DNA of 64,000 bases, taken from NCBI GenBank assembly GCA_030847615.1, contig JAUMIR010000003.1, positions 340,704,256-340,768,255 on the forward strand. Reading direction: 5' to 3'. Positions 21,456 through 32,557 of the stretch are shown here, one piece after another. Below the pieces are notes generated by a model. The model worked only from the letters and a program-made list of their open reading frames with translations. It made no database searches and was not told the origin of the DNA. The position numbers were made by a program, and so were the translations under genes. Numbering within the stretch: position 1 is the first letter of the stretch; every line of letters begins with the position of its first letter. Source of the DNA: Gambelia wislizenii. Lineage: Eukaryota > Chordata > Lepidosauria > Squamata > Crotaphytidae.

Positions 21456-22226
21456 GACTTCAGCAGACCAGGCAAATATGGTGTCATAAATATGTCTAAT
21501 GATCACAAAAGATTTTCCTTTGTGCTTTTTTCGGGCTGTGAGGATGGCATCCTCAGTGGATGCCAGCCACAGATGCAGGCAAAACGTCAGAAAGAAACTA
21601 TTCCAGAACATGGCCTCACAGCCTGAAAAAAACCAAAGGAAAATCTATGGATGCCAAACGTGAAAGCCTTTGTCTTCAGATCGCAAAAGAGCATGCATAC
21701 CAGACGATGCTGTCCTTTTACAATCATGTCAAGTCCAAAAGCCATTCTATTTTATTGATGGCCCAAGCTGTCAATAAGTCTGCTCTGGTGCTTTGTTGCT
21801 AGCATTGCCAGCATTTGAATCCTCATGCCATTGTGCTCACGTAATTACAGTGTCAATGGGCAAACACTTCCGGTTGAGATCGTGACAGCCAAGTAGGGGA
21901 CACTCTTTTTATGACACACACACACACACCCATGTACTTGGGACTTTTAAAGTGTGTTTCTGTGTTTGTGTCTACATTTTGTGTGTTTATTTTGCTTTAA
22001 TTTTTAAATTTCCCGCTCTCGTGCCTTCTTGTGGGAATCTGTGAGATCTCAACCCCGGAAGTAAATAGAGTTCCGTTCATGCTCTGTTACTACTGGGGAT
22101 GCTTTTTTGTGCTGCTAAAGGTAGGTCTGGTGTGTGTGCGGGGGGCAGGGGTCTTTTCCCAGCATAAAAATGCTTCAAAATATGCTGGCAAAAGAACTTT
22201 TATGGAAGATGTTCTGATAAAGTCCT
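21456..22226. mobile_element. Composite insertion in CR1 carrying a Penelope terminal fragment
   Basis: CR1 sequence breaks at AGAGACTAGGGA and resumes at CTAGGACATGGAGCAG, so a short similar motif (CTAGG-A) flanks the insert. It contains the Penelope terminal segment 21527-21685 (CACAGATGCAGGCAAAACGT, GCCTCACAGCC, GGAAAATCTATGGATGCC), then unidentified sequence including a CA run near 21916. Confidence 0.65.
21527..21685 (+). mobile_element. Penelope terminal-repeat fragment
   Basis: Matches the right terminal repeat of the 163-2260 element in the same orientation (GCCACAGATGCAGGCAAAA, CGTCAGAA-GAAACTATTCC, ACATGGCCTCACAGCC, GGAAAATCTATG). Confidence 0.85.
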
Positions 22227-22559
22227 AGGACATGGAGCAGTGGACTCAAACTACAGGAAAAGAGATTCCACCTGAACATTAGGAAGAACTTCCTGACAGT
22301 AAGAGGTGTTCCGCAGTGGAATGCACTGCCTCAGAGTGTGGTGGGGTCTCCTTCTTTGGAGGTTTTTAAACAAAGGCTGGATGACCATCTGTTGTGGGTA
22401 CTTTGATTGTGTATTCCTGTATAGCAGGGGGTTGGACTTGATGGCTCTTGTGGTCTCTTCCAACTCTATGATTCTGTGATTACTTACTGTATGATAGACT
22501 GACCCCTTAATCTGGCAGATTTTCAGCATCTACCTGACTACTTTAAGGAAATAATTTTC

Positions 22560-22800
22560 AATAGACATGCGGTATTACCTTTATTTCTTTTTTATTGAAT
22601 TGTTTTAAATTGTATTAAAATCCTAAGTGTTTTAACATTATAGTTACTATTACTGTATTTTAACAATGATTATCTGCTGTATGTTTTTATCTGTAATCCT
22701 TTTTAATTTATAGTAGTTGTAGTTGTAGTATTACAAGCTGCCTTGCGTTCAGTGCTGGCAAAAAAAGTGGATTATAAATAAAATGAAATAAAAATTATTA
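22560..22800 (+). mobile_element. L2 LINE 3' UTR remnant
   Basis: AT-rich sequence ends in CAAGCTGCCTTGCGTTCAG and GTGGATTATAAATAAAATG, an L2-type 3' terminus. No coding part is present. Confidence 0.6.
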
Positions 22801-22987
22801 ATGTAATTTTCCTTTTAAATTAAATTACTAGATCAATATGTTACATGTTCCTTTACAGTATTGTCTCATTCTCCCTTTTTTTTTTTTTTTGGCAGTGCTG
22901 ACATCATTCCCTTCCCTTTCAGATATCTTTATTGCAAATTGTAATATGATAATAATTAATGCCATATTTATTTCTGTTTCTTTACAG

Positions 22988-23076
22988 GCAGGGATGGTCT
23001 TGAGATGTGGATACTTCTGGCTCGGTTTATTGCTGGTGCCTACAGCATGCCTAGTTAAAGATGTGGCATGGAGAGC
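22988..23076 (+). CDS. ATP8A2: ATP8A2 exon encoding the last transmembrane segment (fourth from the end)
   Basis: This 89-nt internal exon lies between a pyrimidine-rich acceptor (tttctttacag) and a strong donor (gtaagt). It encodes 29 codons plus two bases, beginning A-G-M-V-L-R and containing [15 protein letters not shown], then KDVAWRA. That is the final membrane helix (M10) and its cytosolic exit in P4-ATPase flippases, which move aminophospholipids from the outer to the cytosolic leaflet together with a CDC50 subunit. [17 protein letters not shown] matches my recollection of ATP8A2 rather than ATP8A1, which reads WMGLLF at this place. The exon begins in phase 0 and ends in phase 2, joining the 28197 exon to give WRAAKHT. 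The preceding exon was not found in this window. Confidence 0.93.
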
Positions 23077-24167
23077 GTAAGTTGGGAGAACTGAATATTG
23101 TGCCTCATCTAACAACTAATATTCATTAAAAAAAAAAAAAAGAACAAAACACTCTGAAAGTGAATGTGAAAACACACACTAGCTGTAATCTCAGCATTAC
23201 TGAGATGTATAAATTACTGTAGATGTATATTGGCAAGAAGGTATTGATTAGCATCCCTATCACAAGCAATAAAATGGTTCTTTGCCGAGTTGTCAAAGCT
23301 CCTGTGTACATAAATGGCACTCCCTTATTCTTAATCAACACAGCACTGTAAAAACCTTGATGCAGGTAACACTTCCATTAATAGGGCTATAAAAGTCCCA
23401 CTACCTCTACAACAATACTTCATGATAATGAATATTTATTACTTTTATTGCATGAGAAGAGGGGTATTCACATGGAGACCCAAATGTAAAGCTTTGTTTA
23501 GTTTGTTGGTTTGTTTCACTATACGGTTTGTATCTTCACCTTTCTTTTGAGTTAAGCATAATACCTTTGAAGCCCGATGGATTTAAGCACTATGGCTTTT
23601 GCTGATTCTGCTTGAAGGACTAGGTCAAGATGCATTTTGGTAGACAGACCAACAGGTACTGCAATTGTTCCACTGGAATGAGCTGGCTGAGCATAAAAAG
23701 ATTGTAGTCTGTGTGTCATGAAACCCAACCCATCATGTTGTCATCTCATGGTGAAATACGCATTTAGTGAAATCTTTACGAATGGATACTTTATTGATTA
23801 GGTTTTCCACAACCCTTGCCAGTGAAATCCGTTTTGGGTATTAGTGGATGAGTGGGGAAAACTCCAGTTATGTTTTGCTCTGCATCTTGGAGGTGAGCTT
23901 CCAAAAGAAGGGGCAGCATGTCACAAGGAAGAAACAAGCTCCTTTGTGATCTCTTCCATTGGCCCACATTTGGCATGTGTGTGTTGACTGGAGGTGACAG
24001 TGGATTATTCTGACTGTTACTGCTAATTGAGGGCTGATGATGGTGGGCTTCTGAAGAAGGCAATAAAAGCTCAGAGAAACAAAAGCTGTTCATTACATAC
24101 CATAAACAAAAATAACTGCCATTATGAGAGGATGGAAACACTTTTGTGCTGCAAATACCTTGGCCAG
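23077..24167. other. ATP8A2 intron sequence, no recognised element
   Basis: Follows the 23076 donor. Contains A-runs and unremarkable AT-rich DNA. The only long open frame (23791-24225, minus) has no recognised homology. Confidence 0.55.
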
Positions 24168-24433
24168 TACAGTCGGACCCATGTGTCCATGGGGGGTGCA
24201 GTCCTGGACGTACCACAGATACCAAAAACCGTGGTTAAGAGCAAACACTATTAAAATAAAAGACTTCCAGTAAACCTACCATAGAGTTGTGTTGGAGGAT
24301 CTAGAAGATGCCTGGGGAGGATGCCACTCTAGGCATTTTCCACCATGACTCCATGGTATGCGTCCCTATTTTGTGTCCCACAGATAACTGAAACTGTAGT
24401 TATTGGTTCTGCAGATACAGGGGTCTGACTATA
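24168..24433. mobile_element. Tigger/pogo-like MITE
   Basis: Ends TACAGTCGGACCC and GGGTCTGACTATA are inverted repeats beginning with TA, the Tc1/mariner target. The internal GATACCAAAAACCGTGG and TTCTGCAGATACAGGGG motifs are typical of Tigger-derived short elements. Confidence 0.75.
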
Positions 24434-24469
24434 CACAACAGAAGCATTCGGCTACAGTGCTGTACGGAT

Positions 24470-24665
24470 GTTGTTGTTGTTATGTGCCTTCAAGTCATTT
24501 CTGACTTATGGTGACACTAAGGCAAACCTATCACAGAGTTTTCTGAGGCTTAGTGTGTGACTTGCCCAAGGTCACCCAGTGGGTTTATATGGCTGAGTGG
24601 GGGATTCGAACCCTAGCCTCCAGAGTTGTAGTCCAACACTCAGACCACTACATCAAGCTGGCTCT
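24470..24665 (-). mobile_element. Sauria-type tRNA SINE with Bov-B tail
   Basis: On the minus strand, the head has an A box near 24645-24656 (TGATGTAGTGGTC) and a perfect B box GGTTCGAATCC at about 24602-24612. The 3' end, ATAAGTCAGAAATGACTTGAAG and GCACATAACAACAAC, is a Bov-B-type tail. This architecture is that of the Sauria SINEs described from squamates. Confidence 0.88.
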
Positions 24666-25411
24666 CTACTCACTATTGGAAAAGGAATGGAGAGATGAAG
24701 TACAAGCTGGATTTCTCTACTAAAAGTAACGTTCTGAAACTGCACTCCTATTATACATGCTTGCTGTAAAGTCCCATCAACTTCATGAATCTTTACTTCC
24801 AAGTAAAATATATAGAATGGGGCCACACATTTTTTAAAGATCCAAACTTTTAACTACTTTCTACTCTAATAAAGATCATCTCTTTTAAAGCAGAAGAGTT
24901 CAAGGTCAATATTCTTATCTATTTAGTCAGATTAAGTGGAATGTGAAAGCAAAGTGAATAGAAAAGATTACTGAGGGAATAGCCCAAAGCTTGAAGTAGG
25001 TTTTATCTATCAGAAAAAGAAAGTTTGTAAAGTTTCAGTTCTTAAAAAGAAAGCTGAGCTTAATAATTAGCCTAAGAAGTTTCTGTAACTTAAATCTAAT
25101 TAAGTTTTGGGGGGGGTTTTTGCGATTCTAGGTGATTTCCTATTCTTCAAAGCATTCACATTTGAGACTAGCTCTGCTGCTTTTCCACTTCTTGCAAATG
25201 TATATATATAATCTCCATTCAGTTTCACAATTCATATTTTCAAAAGCACAGGAACTTCCTAGTCACCAGATAGGGATAACAATGTACATATCTGAGCAGA
25301 GTTTGGACTGCTACATTTTAAAAATAATTCATTTTGTTACCTTTTAAAAATCTACTAATTTTCTTGATTTGGGGTGATACATGTTTTGCACCATGTTACA
25401 TTGTTTGTCAT
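24666..25411. other. ATP8A2 intron sequence, no recognised element
   Basis: AT-rich DNA with small chance open frames only. Confidence 0.55.
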
Positions 25412-25875
25412 TTTTTTTCTTTTTTTCCCTTTTATTAATGAAATACTGAAAAAGAAAGAAATAACATAAAACAACATACTCAATACACAAACACAAACCA
25501 CACAAGCAACATGTAACACAGACATGTACCAAAAGAGAAAAAAGAGAGAGAAAGAAGCAATCTTTACATATAACAAAGGAGAAAAGAAATTTTAAAAGGA
25601 AAAAGCAAAATACATACCGTAGTATAGACCCTTATACCCCCACCCGAATGTGAAAAATACTTCCTGACTGTCTGTACTGCTGTTCCATATTTACAATCTT
25701 CACACTCCTCACCACAAATAAATCTTCTTCATAAATTAATCACTCCTTTCCTATTAAAAGGAAAAGAGTTCTTATTACATCTTAAATCCCAATACAGCTA
25801 GGTCCCCTTTTAGCAACTTAACATATTCTATAAAAGGTTCCCACACCTTCAAATAATATCCCAGCCCATTACTTT
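25412..25875 (-). mobile_element. L1-type LINE 3' end (ORF2 C-terminus, 3' UTR)
   Basis: Minus-strand translation just inside 25875 gives GLGYYLKVWEPFIEYVKLL, then KGDLAVLGFKM and a double stop (TAA at 25775-25777). This is the W-x-P-F-I-x-Y C-terminal pattern of L1-clade ORF2 proteins. It is followed by about 360 bp of AT-rich 3' UTR ending in an A/T-rich tail near 25412. It is strongly 5' truncated. Confidence 0.65.
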
Positions 25876-26155
25876 TAACTAAATTATTTAACATGTAAAG
25901 CCACTAGGAAATTTTGGCTACAGATTATTGCAGCAATGCAAATAATCTTGGGGGGAGAATGAGCCTTTAGACCAGAATTGTTCTTATTGAATATGATCAG
26001 TTTGGAGGATAAAGGGGAAAAGAATGCACAAAATCTTAATTTGGCTATGGCTATGACAGGGTAACAGAGTGAGTCACCCTCAGCAATTCCAGGAAAAGTG
26101 TGGAACACTGAGAAGGGAGAGGAATAATTTAAATCCCCAGCCTATCTTACAGAGT

Positions 26156-26232
26156 TGTTGTGAGGTCTACCAGGAGTTTTTTGGGGGAGTTTTTTTTAAC
26201 AGCATATGTTACACTGGGTCCAGCTAGTTATC
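26156..26232. repeat. Short dispersed repeat, copy B
   Basis: TCTACCAGGAGTTTTTTGGG to ACTGGGTCCAGCTAGTTAT matches 5297-5366 (copy A) at most positions, including the hairpin before CTAGT. Confidence 0.65.
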
Positions 26233-27419
26233 TTTAAATTCTACAGGGTTGTTCTTCATGTTGTCTTTTGGCATGAAGCTTGGTTTAGTTTTCTTCTTTA
26301 ACTTTCCTATATTTTTTATATTAGCAGTTTACGGTCTGTGCCACAATCTGCTCCTGGTCTTGTTTTTGCAGAACGAATGAAGCTTCTCAATCGTCTACTT
26401 CCAATTATGTAATATATTTGATCTCTATATTGGCCATCATATAACTAATATCTTTTCCATTTTCTAAAATATCAGAATTTGGGTAGTGGGTATTTTAGCA
26501 TAATTTAAAATATTTGTGGCAATACCTTGGTTAGTTAATAACTTTGACTGCATTTTGAAAGATATATCACAGAAGCCTAGCCGAGTTATTTTCCCCTAAA
26601 ATAACTGTTTACTGAATGGCACCTACATCCTTATATCTAAGCATTTTTCACATGTGAGGTTTAAACAGACACTACATTCACACATAACACTAAACCATGA
26701 TTTGCTATTATGTGTATGAGCAGGAATGAAACTCAGCCAGCCTCAAGCTTGTATTTACTCCCTCTCCTAGCTCCATTGAGAAGAGGCCGAGAAGCTTATA
26801 CTTTCTTTTGACCACTCTTTGTTGTGTTGGGTAGAAGGTCCAAAACTCATATAAGCTCATTCTTATTTTTGTTCTCCATGTTACTAAATGACTGTTTAAG
26901 CAAGGTGTATAAATATAACAGTTTCTTATCAGCTGCAGTAATCCTTGCTTCTCTTTCAGTTTCTGTCCTATATTGACAATCATCATAACCTGTGTGTACA
27001 CAAAAACAGTTGCAGAAGAATGGGGATTTATTTTTAGATATGAGGCCTGAAAATGTCTACATTCTTTTGCTCACCACAGTAAATGATAGCCTAATATGTA
27101 ATGCTGAACTGAAAGAAAATATATGATCTCCTTATTAAATATGTTGGTTACCATTTGGTTTTTTTAAGTATTATGTGGACACATACAAATCCAAGTTATT
27201 AAATCACAGCTTACTTGAGATTATCTTTTTAGCAACGTAAAAAGAAACTGCACAGAGGAGAAAGATAATGGAGCTGTAGCTAAATAAACTAGTGCATTAT
27301 GCCCTCGGGGCTACCAGTCACTCTAAAGATGCAAATGTTTTCACATATAAATTGTCTTACAGCTTTTATTACAGATTCTGTGTTCTCTATACATGGAAAC
27401 AAGGGCTTCTGGATGCAGG

Positions 27420-27450
<31 letters not shown>

Positions 27451-28196
27451 CTGGGTGGCTGGCTGGCTGTTTCACTGAAAGTGACATGTTATGAAAGGAG
27501 AGGAAACCACCTGTAGAAGGCAATGGTTTAATACCAAAAGATTTTAGTGGTCATAGTCATGGACGTGTCTCTCATCAGATTTTCTGTTTGCTGGAGACCA
27601 TTGCTAAAGAGGACATAATGGAATGTTGCTCTGCTTCTGTGAATATATGATGAATTCTTTTTCCCTTAGTTGAATGATCAACTGTTGAGCAGGCCCATGA
27701 TAGCAGCACCACGTACCAACAGTGCATTCCGTCTAGCAGTTGGATAGTGGATTTTCCAAAGAATTTCTAAGTACAGGAAGAGTGCTCAATTAAACCAAAT
27801 TCTTTTGCTTTCTCTTTGTGTATGCTGTGCCAGGTATTACTGTCAAAGGTGGACTCCTGTGTTTGCTTTCTATATTACTGCACTCTCTTGATTTGTCTAG
27901 ATCTTCCAAAGGTCACAGCTAGCCCAAGTGCACATACAACATGGGGGGGGGGGATGAGGGATGTGTAAATTGTTGTTTTACTCTTACTAAGAACATCATA
28001 TAAAATCAAATTCATGGCTTAGACCCCACATCCTCTGCAGTGTTGCAAAAGATCCCGGAGTAACTCAAAATGCATTGGGCCAGCTCTGCCTAAGCAACGT
28101 CTTTCTGTCTCGCTCTGCATGGAAAAATTCAGTCTTTTACAACCAATGAAAGCTGATGTGTTGGTTTGTTTTGTGTCTTTTTCTCCTGTGATATAG
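26233..28196. other. ATP8A2 intron sequence with a (TG)n run
   Basis: Contains a (TG)n microsatellite at 27424-27450 and a G-run near 27943. A 97-codon minus open frame at 26708-27001 has no recognised homology. The 3' end is the polypyrimidine region before the 28197 exon. Confidence 0.55.
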
Positions 28197-28301
28197 GGCC
28201 AAGCATACCTACCATAAAACTTTGCTGGAGCAGGTTCAAGAGTTGGAAGCTAAGTCCAAAGAACTGAGAAAATCTATGCTGCGTGATAGTAATGGAAAGA
28301 G
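28197..28301 (+). CDS. ATP8A2: ATP8A2 exon, cytosolic tail part 1 (VQELEAKS segment)
   Basis: This 105-nt exon follows the acceptor gatatag and ends before gtgggg. It completes the split alanine codon from 23076 and encodes AKHTYHKTLLEQVQELEAKS, then KELRKSMLRDSNGK, ending in phase 2 with AG. The V-Q-E-L-E-x-K-S stretch after the last membrane helix is a signature of ATP8A1 and ATP8A2 tails, and LRDSNGK is specific to ATP8A2 as I recall it. The donor gtgggg is weaker than the gtaagt of the flanking coding exons. The neighbouring introns are about 5.1 kb upstream and 16.1 kb downstream. Confidence 0.93.
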
Positions 28302-29572
28302 GTGGGGGCAATTCCATCTTAACTGGAAGCATGCCAAACCAATATCCCCCCCCCATCATTATTGTTTCTCCATGCATTGCTACCTGATGGAATCCTCCAG
28401 ATTCCTCAGCAACCTCACCCATCCATCTGCTTTATTATTCTTTTAAAGCTTCCATCTTTCACTGCTCCATCCATCATATGTTGCTACAAAAGACCAGGTC
28501 TAGAGCTCCATATAGTGCTTCTTATATGACGCTGGGTAATGTTTCTGTTGGGCAATACTGCCCCACCAAAGTCTGGTTTTGGTTGGTTTCTCTCAAACCC
28601 CCACCAATGTGTTAGCTTCCCTGATCTCATTGATTTTGCCTCCCAGATGAAGCTTAGAAATTATTTAAGGTTTTGTGTGTTTGTTTGTTTGTTTTTTGCT
28701 ATTCATCCATTAGTTTTCCACGATGAATTTTAAGGTTCATTATTTTAATTATTAAATGTGAATGCTATTGTGTTATTTTAATTTATACTTATGCTAATAA
28801 AAAGAAAGATATGGGCATTTGGGGCTATTTTTAGAAATTTAAAATGATTTTTTAAATGTAATGATTTCATAGTTCTTATTAATGATTAATGTAAAACATT
28901 AATTTTATAATTTTTCTGAAAGTTTAAACCTGAAAAAAAATCAATTTTCTTTCAAAATTCAATGTTAATGTGCTAGTGCTAACATTTCCAACCTCTCCTT
29001 CAAACCAAACAATATCAAGATCATGTAAACAATAAGGACAGAAAACAGAAAGCAAGAGGTAACAGCCAGAATCCTTTTGGCAACATTTGCCAGTGTAACA
29101 TTCAGTTGCATCAGCATATGTGCTTTGAATGATGTGTGCAAGAAGATACCCTGTACCTCATGGTGCAGCATTGGCACTTCCAGAGCTGAAGTGCAACCAG
29201 CAGGTTTCCTGCCATTAGTTGGGGCTGAAGCCCAATTGTTCCACTTTCCCTCAAGCACCTAGCGAAGGAGAAGCCTTACTCTGGAAGCAGAGACTGTTTC
29301 TTCTCTGTGCGGAAGAACAGCAGGAATGAGCCTGGGCCCTGTGCCTGATAAATGACTGGCAGGATGAAACCATACCTGAAGGCTCCCTGGTTGTTTTTGT
29401 GGAAGTGGTGAGAAGCATGCCATTTCAGCTCCCTCTGATGGTAAAAGTGTGCTGACACAGATCTGTGTACTACCAGCATGCTTGCTAGATCTAGTTTTGT
29501 GTCTACCCACAATATTTTGCTCCTAAGCTGCCTTGAAATATATTAGAGCTGTGTAAGAAAAGTGTATCAATC
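28302..29572. other. ATP8A2 intron sequence, no recognised element
   Basis: Begins at the 28302 donor. AT-rich, with short A/T tracts and a C-run near 28347. No repeat family recognised. Confidence 0.55.
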
Positions 29573-30907
29573 TCTATAACAGAGATTGGGAGACACCTGG
29601 CTTGATAACTGTATACATGAAAAGGATCTAAGTAGGATAATAGACCACAAGGTAAACATGAGTCAACAGCATGATGCAGGTGGTGGGGGGGGGAAAACAA
29701 TGCAATTCTAGGCCGCATCAACAGGAGTATGGTGTCCAGATCAAGGGAAGATGTGGTACCATTATATTCTGCTTTGAGGCTTGATTACACTATTGAAAAA
29801 ACCTGACACTCACACCCCAAATCTGGTGTGATAAGGCCATACACCATACAGCCCTATCCACACCCAACTCAGGGTATACCACCTTAATCTGGGTTTTAAA
29901 AGCTAGCAGCTTTCTCCAGAATTTGCTTGAAACTCTGGATAAAACTGTAGTGTGAACAATGCATCTTCCCTGAATTCAGGGGGTGGGGAGGTAGGACAAG
30001 CGCTGCCTGACTGGTGCCACCATTTTTCCCCCTCCTCAGTGCCACTTCCTCATTCCAATATTGGCCAGGAAGGCCAAGCCCTGGTGCATAGTTGCTCTCT
30101 CTGAAGTCAGAACGAGGCAGCCAGCCATGCAGTTGCATGGCTGGGCACCTCATTCTGATCTCAGAGAGAGTGACTGCATGCCAGTGGTGGCGGCACTGAG
30201 GGGGGGGGGGAATGGTGCTGCAAATGTGCCTTGAGGTAAATATCTGGATGATTTATTGTGTAGACAACAATGAGTGGTGCAGATTCTGGCTTTGGCCAGG
30301 TAATGTGGTGCTCAAATGGAGGCCAGAGTTGTCAGAATTTCATACGGCGCAGCTCTGGGCCAATGTAGTCTGAATTTCAATTGGATTTTTACCCCCACTG
30401 TAGACTTGCCCTTGGTCAAACCTCACTTGGACTACTGTGTCCATTTCTGGGCACCACACTTCAAGAAAGATATTGACAAGTTGGAACATGTCCAGAGAAG
30501 AGCGATCAAGATGATCAAAGGTCAGGAAGCCATGTCCTACGAGCAACAGCTTAGGGAGACGGGTATATTTAGGTTGGAAAAGAGAAGATTGATATGATAG
30601 CCATATTTAAATACCCGAAGGGCTGTCATATAGAAGATGGAATGAGCTTGTTTTCAGTTGCTTTGTAGACTAGAACACAACCCAGGGGATTAAAATTACA
30701 AGAAAGGAGATACCGAAACATCAGGAAGAACTTCTTGACTGTATGAGTTGTTCAGCAGTGGAACTGATTCCCTCTAAGGTGGTGGAATCTCATCTTTGGG
30801 GATCTTTAAACAGAATTTGGGTGGGCACCCTTCAGGAGTGTGTCAGTTGTGTATATCTGCATGACAGGGGGTTAGACTAAATGGTCCTTGAGATTCCTTT
30901 AGATTTA
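29573..30907 (+). mobile_element. CR1 LINE fragment split by a foldback element
   Basis: CR1 ORF2 homology at 29573-29776 (GATTGGGAGACACCTGGCTTG, CATCAACAGGAGTATGGTGTC) resumes at 30406-30907 (CCTCACTTGGACTACTGTGTC, ending with the 3' UTR). The protein-level match includes [21 protein letters not shown], then [18 protein letters not shown]. It is heavily decayed, with no octamer tail retained. Confidence 0.85.
29777..30405. mobile_element. Foldback (long-palindrome) insertion in CR1
   Basis: The interior is palindromic around 30132. CCAGCCATGCA (30121-30131) faces TGCATGGCTGG (30134-30144), with outward matches CTCTCTCTGAAGTCAG against CTGATCTCAGAGAGAG, and a G/C-rich pair (CCCCCTCCTCAGTGCC against GGCACTGAGGGGGGG). 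Flanks TGCTTTG and TGCCCTTG may be a diverged 8-bp target duplication. It has no coding capacity. Confidence 0.65.
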
Positions 30908-32315
30908 TACCAGAGAATTTCTCAGTTCTCAGCAAATTCACAAGCACAAATTGTATTTATGCTATGATTCAATCCTCAGTCAGAGGACCAGGGCAGAGTG
31001 CCCATTCCTGGGAACAGTGAGTTGTAGTGATCAGACTGTTTGAACTAAGACTTGAAAAAGCCAGGTTGTAGTCCCCACTTACCCATGAAGCTCATTTTGT
31101 GCCAATTGTAGCTGATGTTTCTGGGAGTTTTAGCCCAAATGTAACTTTTCCAGGCTCTGACTGCTAACAAACAGCATCCTAGTTTCACTGTGCAGCCTGC
31201 TAGACTTTTAGCTTTAAGCTGCATAATTAACCAAACTCTGGTTAATTGTCAACTGGACAATAACTTGAATGTTTCTCCATTGTGACTACACCATATGGAA
31301 CCTACTGCTATTATTACACTCTTCATTGTACAGGAGTGTACGTGCTATGGTGGGGGGGGGGTGATGTGAAAGACACTAAATTGGAGAATTCTAGTGATGC
31401 TTTTTCTCTCCCCACCCCTTAAAAAGGTTTCATTTAGCTCCTTTTAGAATGCAATTGTGCTTCCGCAAATGAGAAATCTCCACAGGTTCTAAAAGGTTTT
31501 ATAACTAACACTTGTCTTCTTCAAACAATATGGTACTGTGTGACCCGCCAGGGAACTTCACAATAATTAAGCAGGATTTCAACAAACCTTCTAAACTACC
31601 AACCTGAGCGGAATGGAACTTCAGAGGCAGATTCCATTCTGCTGGGGCAGGGTCAACCTTTGAGTCTTTTACATCTATTCTGAAGTAAGTTAATTGCCAT
31701 ATTGTAGCTGAAGCAAGTGGAAGGCTAAACCTGCACCTCCATTTCCTTCAATAATGCCTACAGTAAACCATATGAGGCAGTAAACCATGTGTCATAGTAA
31801 AGCATGTGGCAATGATGATGCTAGTAACAGTAAACTCCTGGGTTGTATTTTAGCCTATTTGTATAATGTCACTCAGTGGCCTAGATGTCTAATGACTTAT
31901 GTGTTGCCTAACTAATGAGTTCTGAAATTCATGGCACAGAATGGCTCCTTCTCCCCTTTTTCTTCTCACAAATTCCTGGTGGTGTTACTGATTATATAGT
32001 TTTCCACCTGTTGAAAACACTGGTATATTTGCACAGTAAAAATCACATTACTGTGGGGTTGTATTTTTTTTCTTTCCTTTTTACTACTGAATAACATATT
32101 GGTATAATTTCAAAATAACACATTATGTGTTCATAGCACTTCCAGAAGCAGAGTTCCATATCTGTGCACTACAACATGGAAATTTTACGTTGAAGAATGA
32201 ATGTTAAAACACTCTGTAGCCACCCATAACTTAAGCATCATAGGATGATGAGATTGGACCCAGAGCATCATCCCACCACTCCTCAGTTATAGATTTCTTC
32301 AGCATGCCATTATAT
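30908..32315. other. ATP8A2 intron sequence, no clear element
   Basis: Contains a short stretch near 31110-31155 (TTTCTGGGAGTTTTAGCCC, AACTTTTCCAGGCTCTG) shared in part with about 15750-15790 and 56650-56690, probably worn MITE ends. A G-run lies near 31353. Confidence 0.5.
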
Positions 32316-32557
32316 TACAGTCAGCCCTCTGTAATGGATTTCGTATCCATTGATTCTACCATCCATGGCTTGAAAATATTCCCCCCCCCCAAAAAAAATT
32401 CCAAGACGCAAACCTTGATTTTGCCATTTTATATAAGGGACACCATTTTACTATACCATTGTATATAATGGGACACAAGCATCCATGGATTTTGGTATCC
32501 ACAGGAGGGTCAGGGGTCCTAGAACCAAACCCCAGCAGATACCAAGGGTCCACTGTA
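32316..32557. mobile_element. Tigger-like MITE
   Basis: TA plus CAGTCAGCCCTCTGTAATGG at the left and AAGGGTCCACTGTA at the right. The internal TTCGTATCCATTGATTC, ACCATCCATGG-TTGAAAATATT and GGTATCCACAGGAGG are the classic Tigger short-element sequence. A C-run and A-run sit at about 32380-32398. Confidence 0.82.

Larger units (their letters stand above)
17150..22481 (+). mobile_element. Old CR1 LINE, interrupted three times
   Basis: CR1 homology runs in order through 17150-17890 (ORF1 esterase), 18181-18781 (endonuclease), 19397-21455 (end of endonuclease and reverse transcriptase) and 22227-22481 (ORF2 C-terminal and 3' UTR with tail). The interruptions are an L2-tailed SINE (17897-18174), a candidate solo LTR (18782-19396) and a composite insert carrying a Penelope terminal fragment (21456-22226). 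The 5' boundary is approximate. Many stops and indels make this copy clearly older than the 8170-12412 copy. Confidence 0.85.

Noticed and set aside
1..22987. Upstream ATP8A2 exons
   Set aside because: Scanned for the segment preceding the 22988 exon (WPT-P-APDM type) and found nothing convincing. It probably lies beyond the window.
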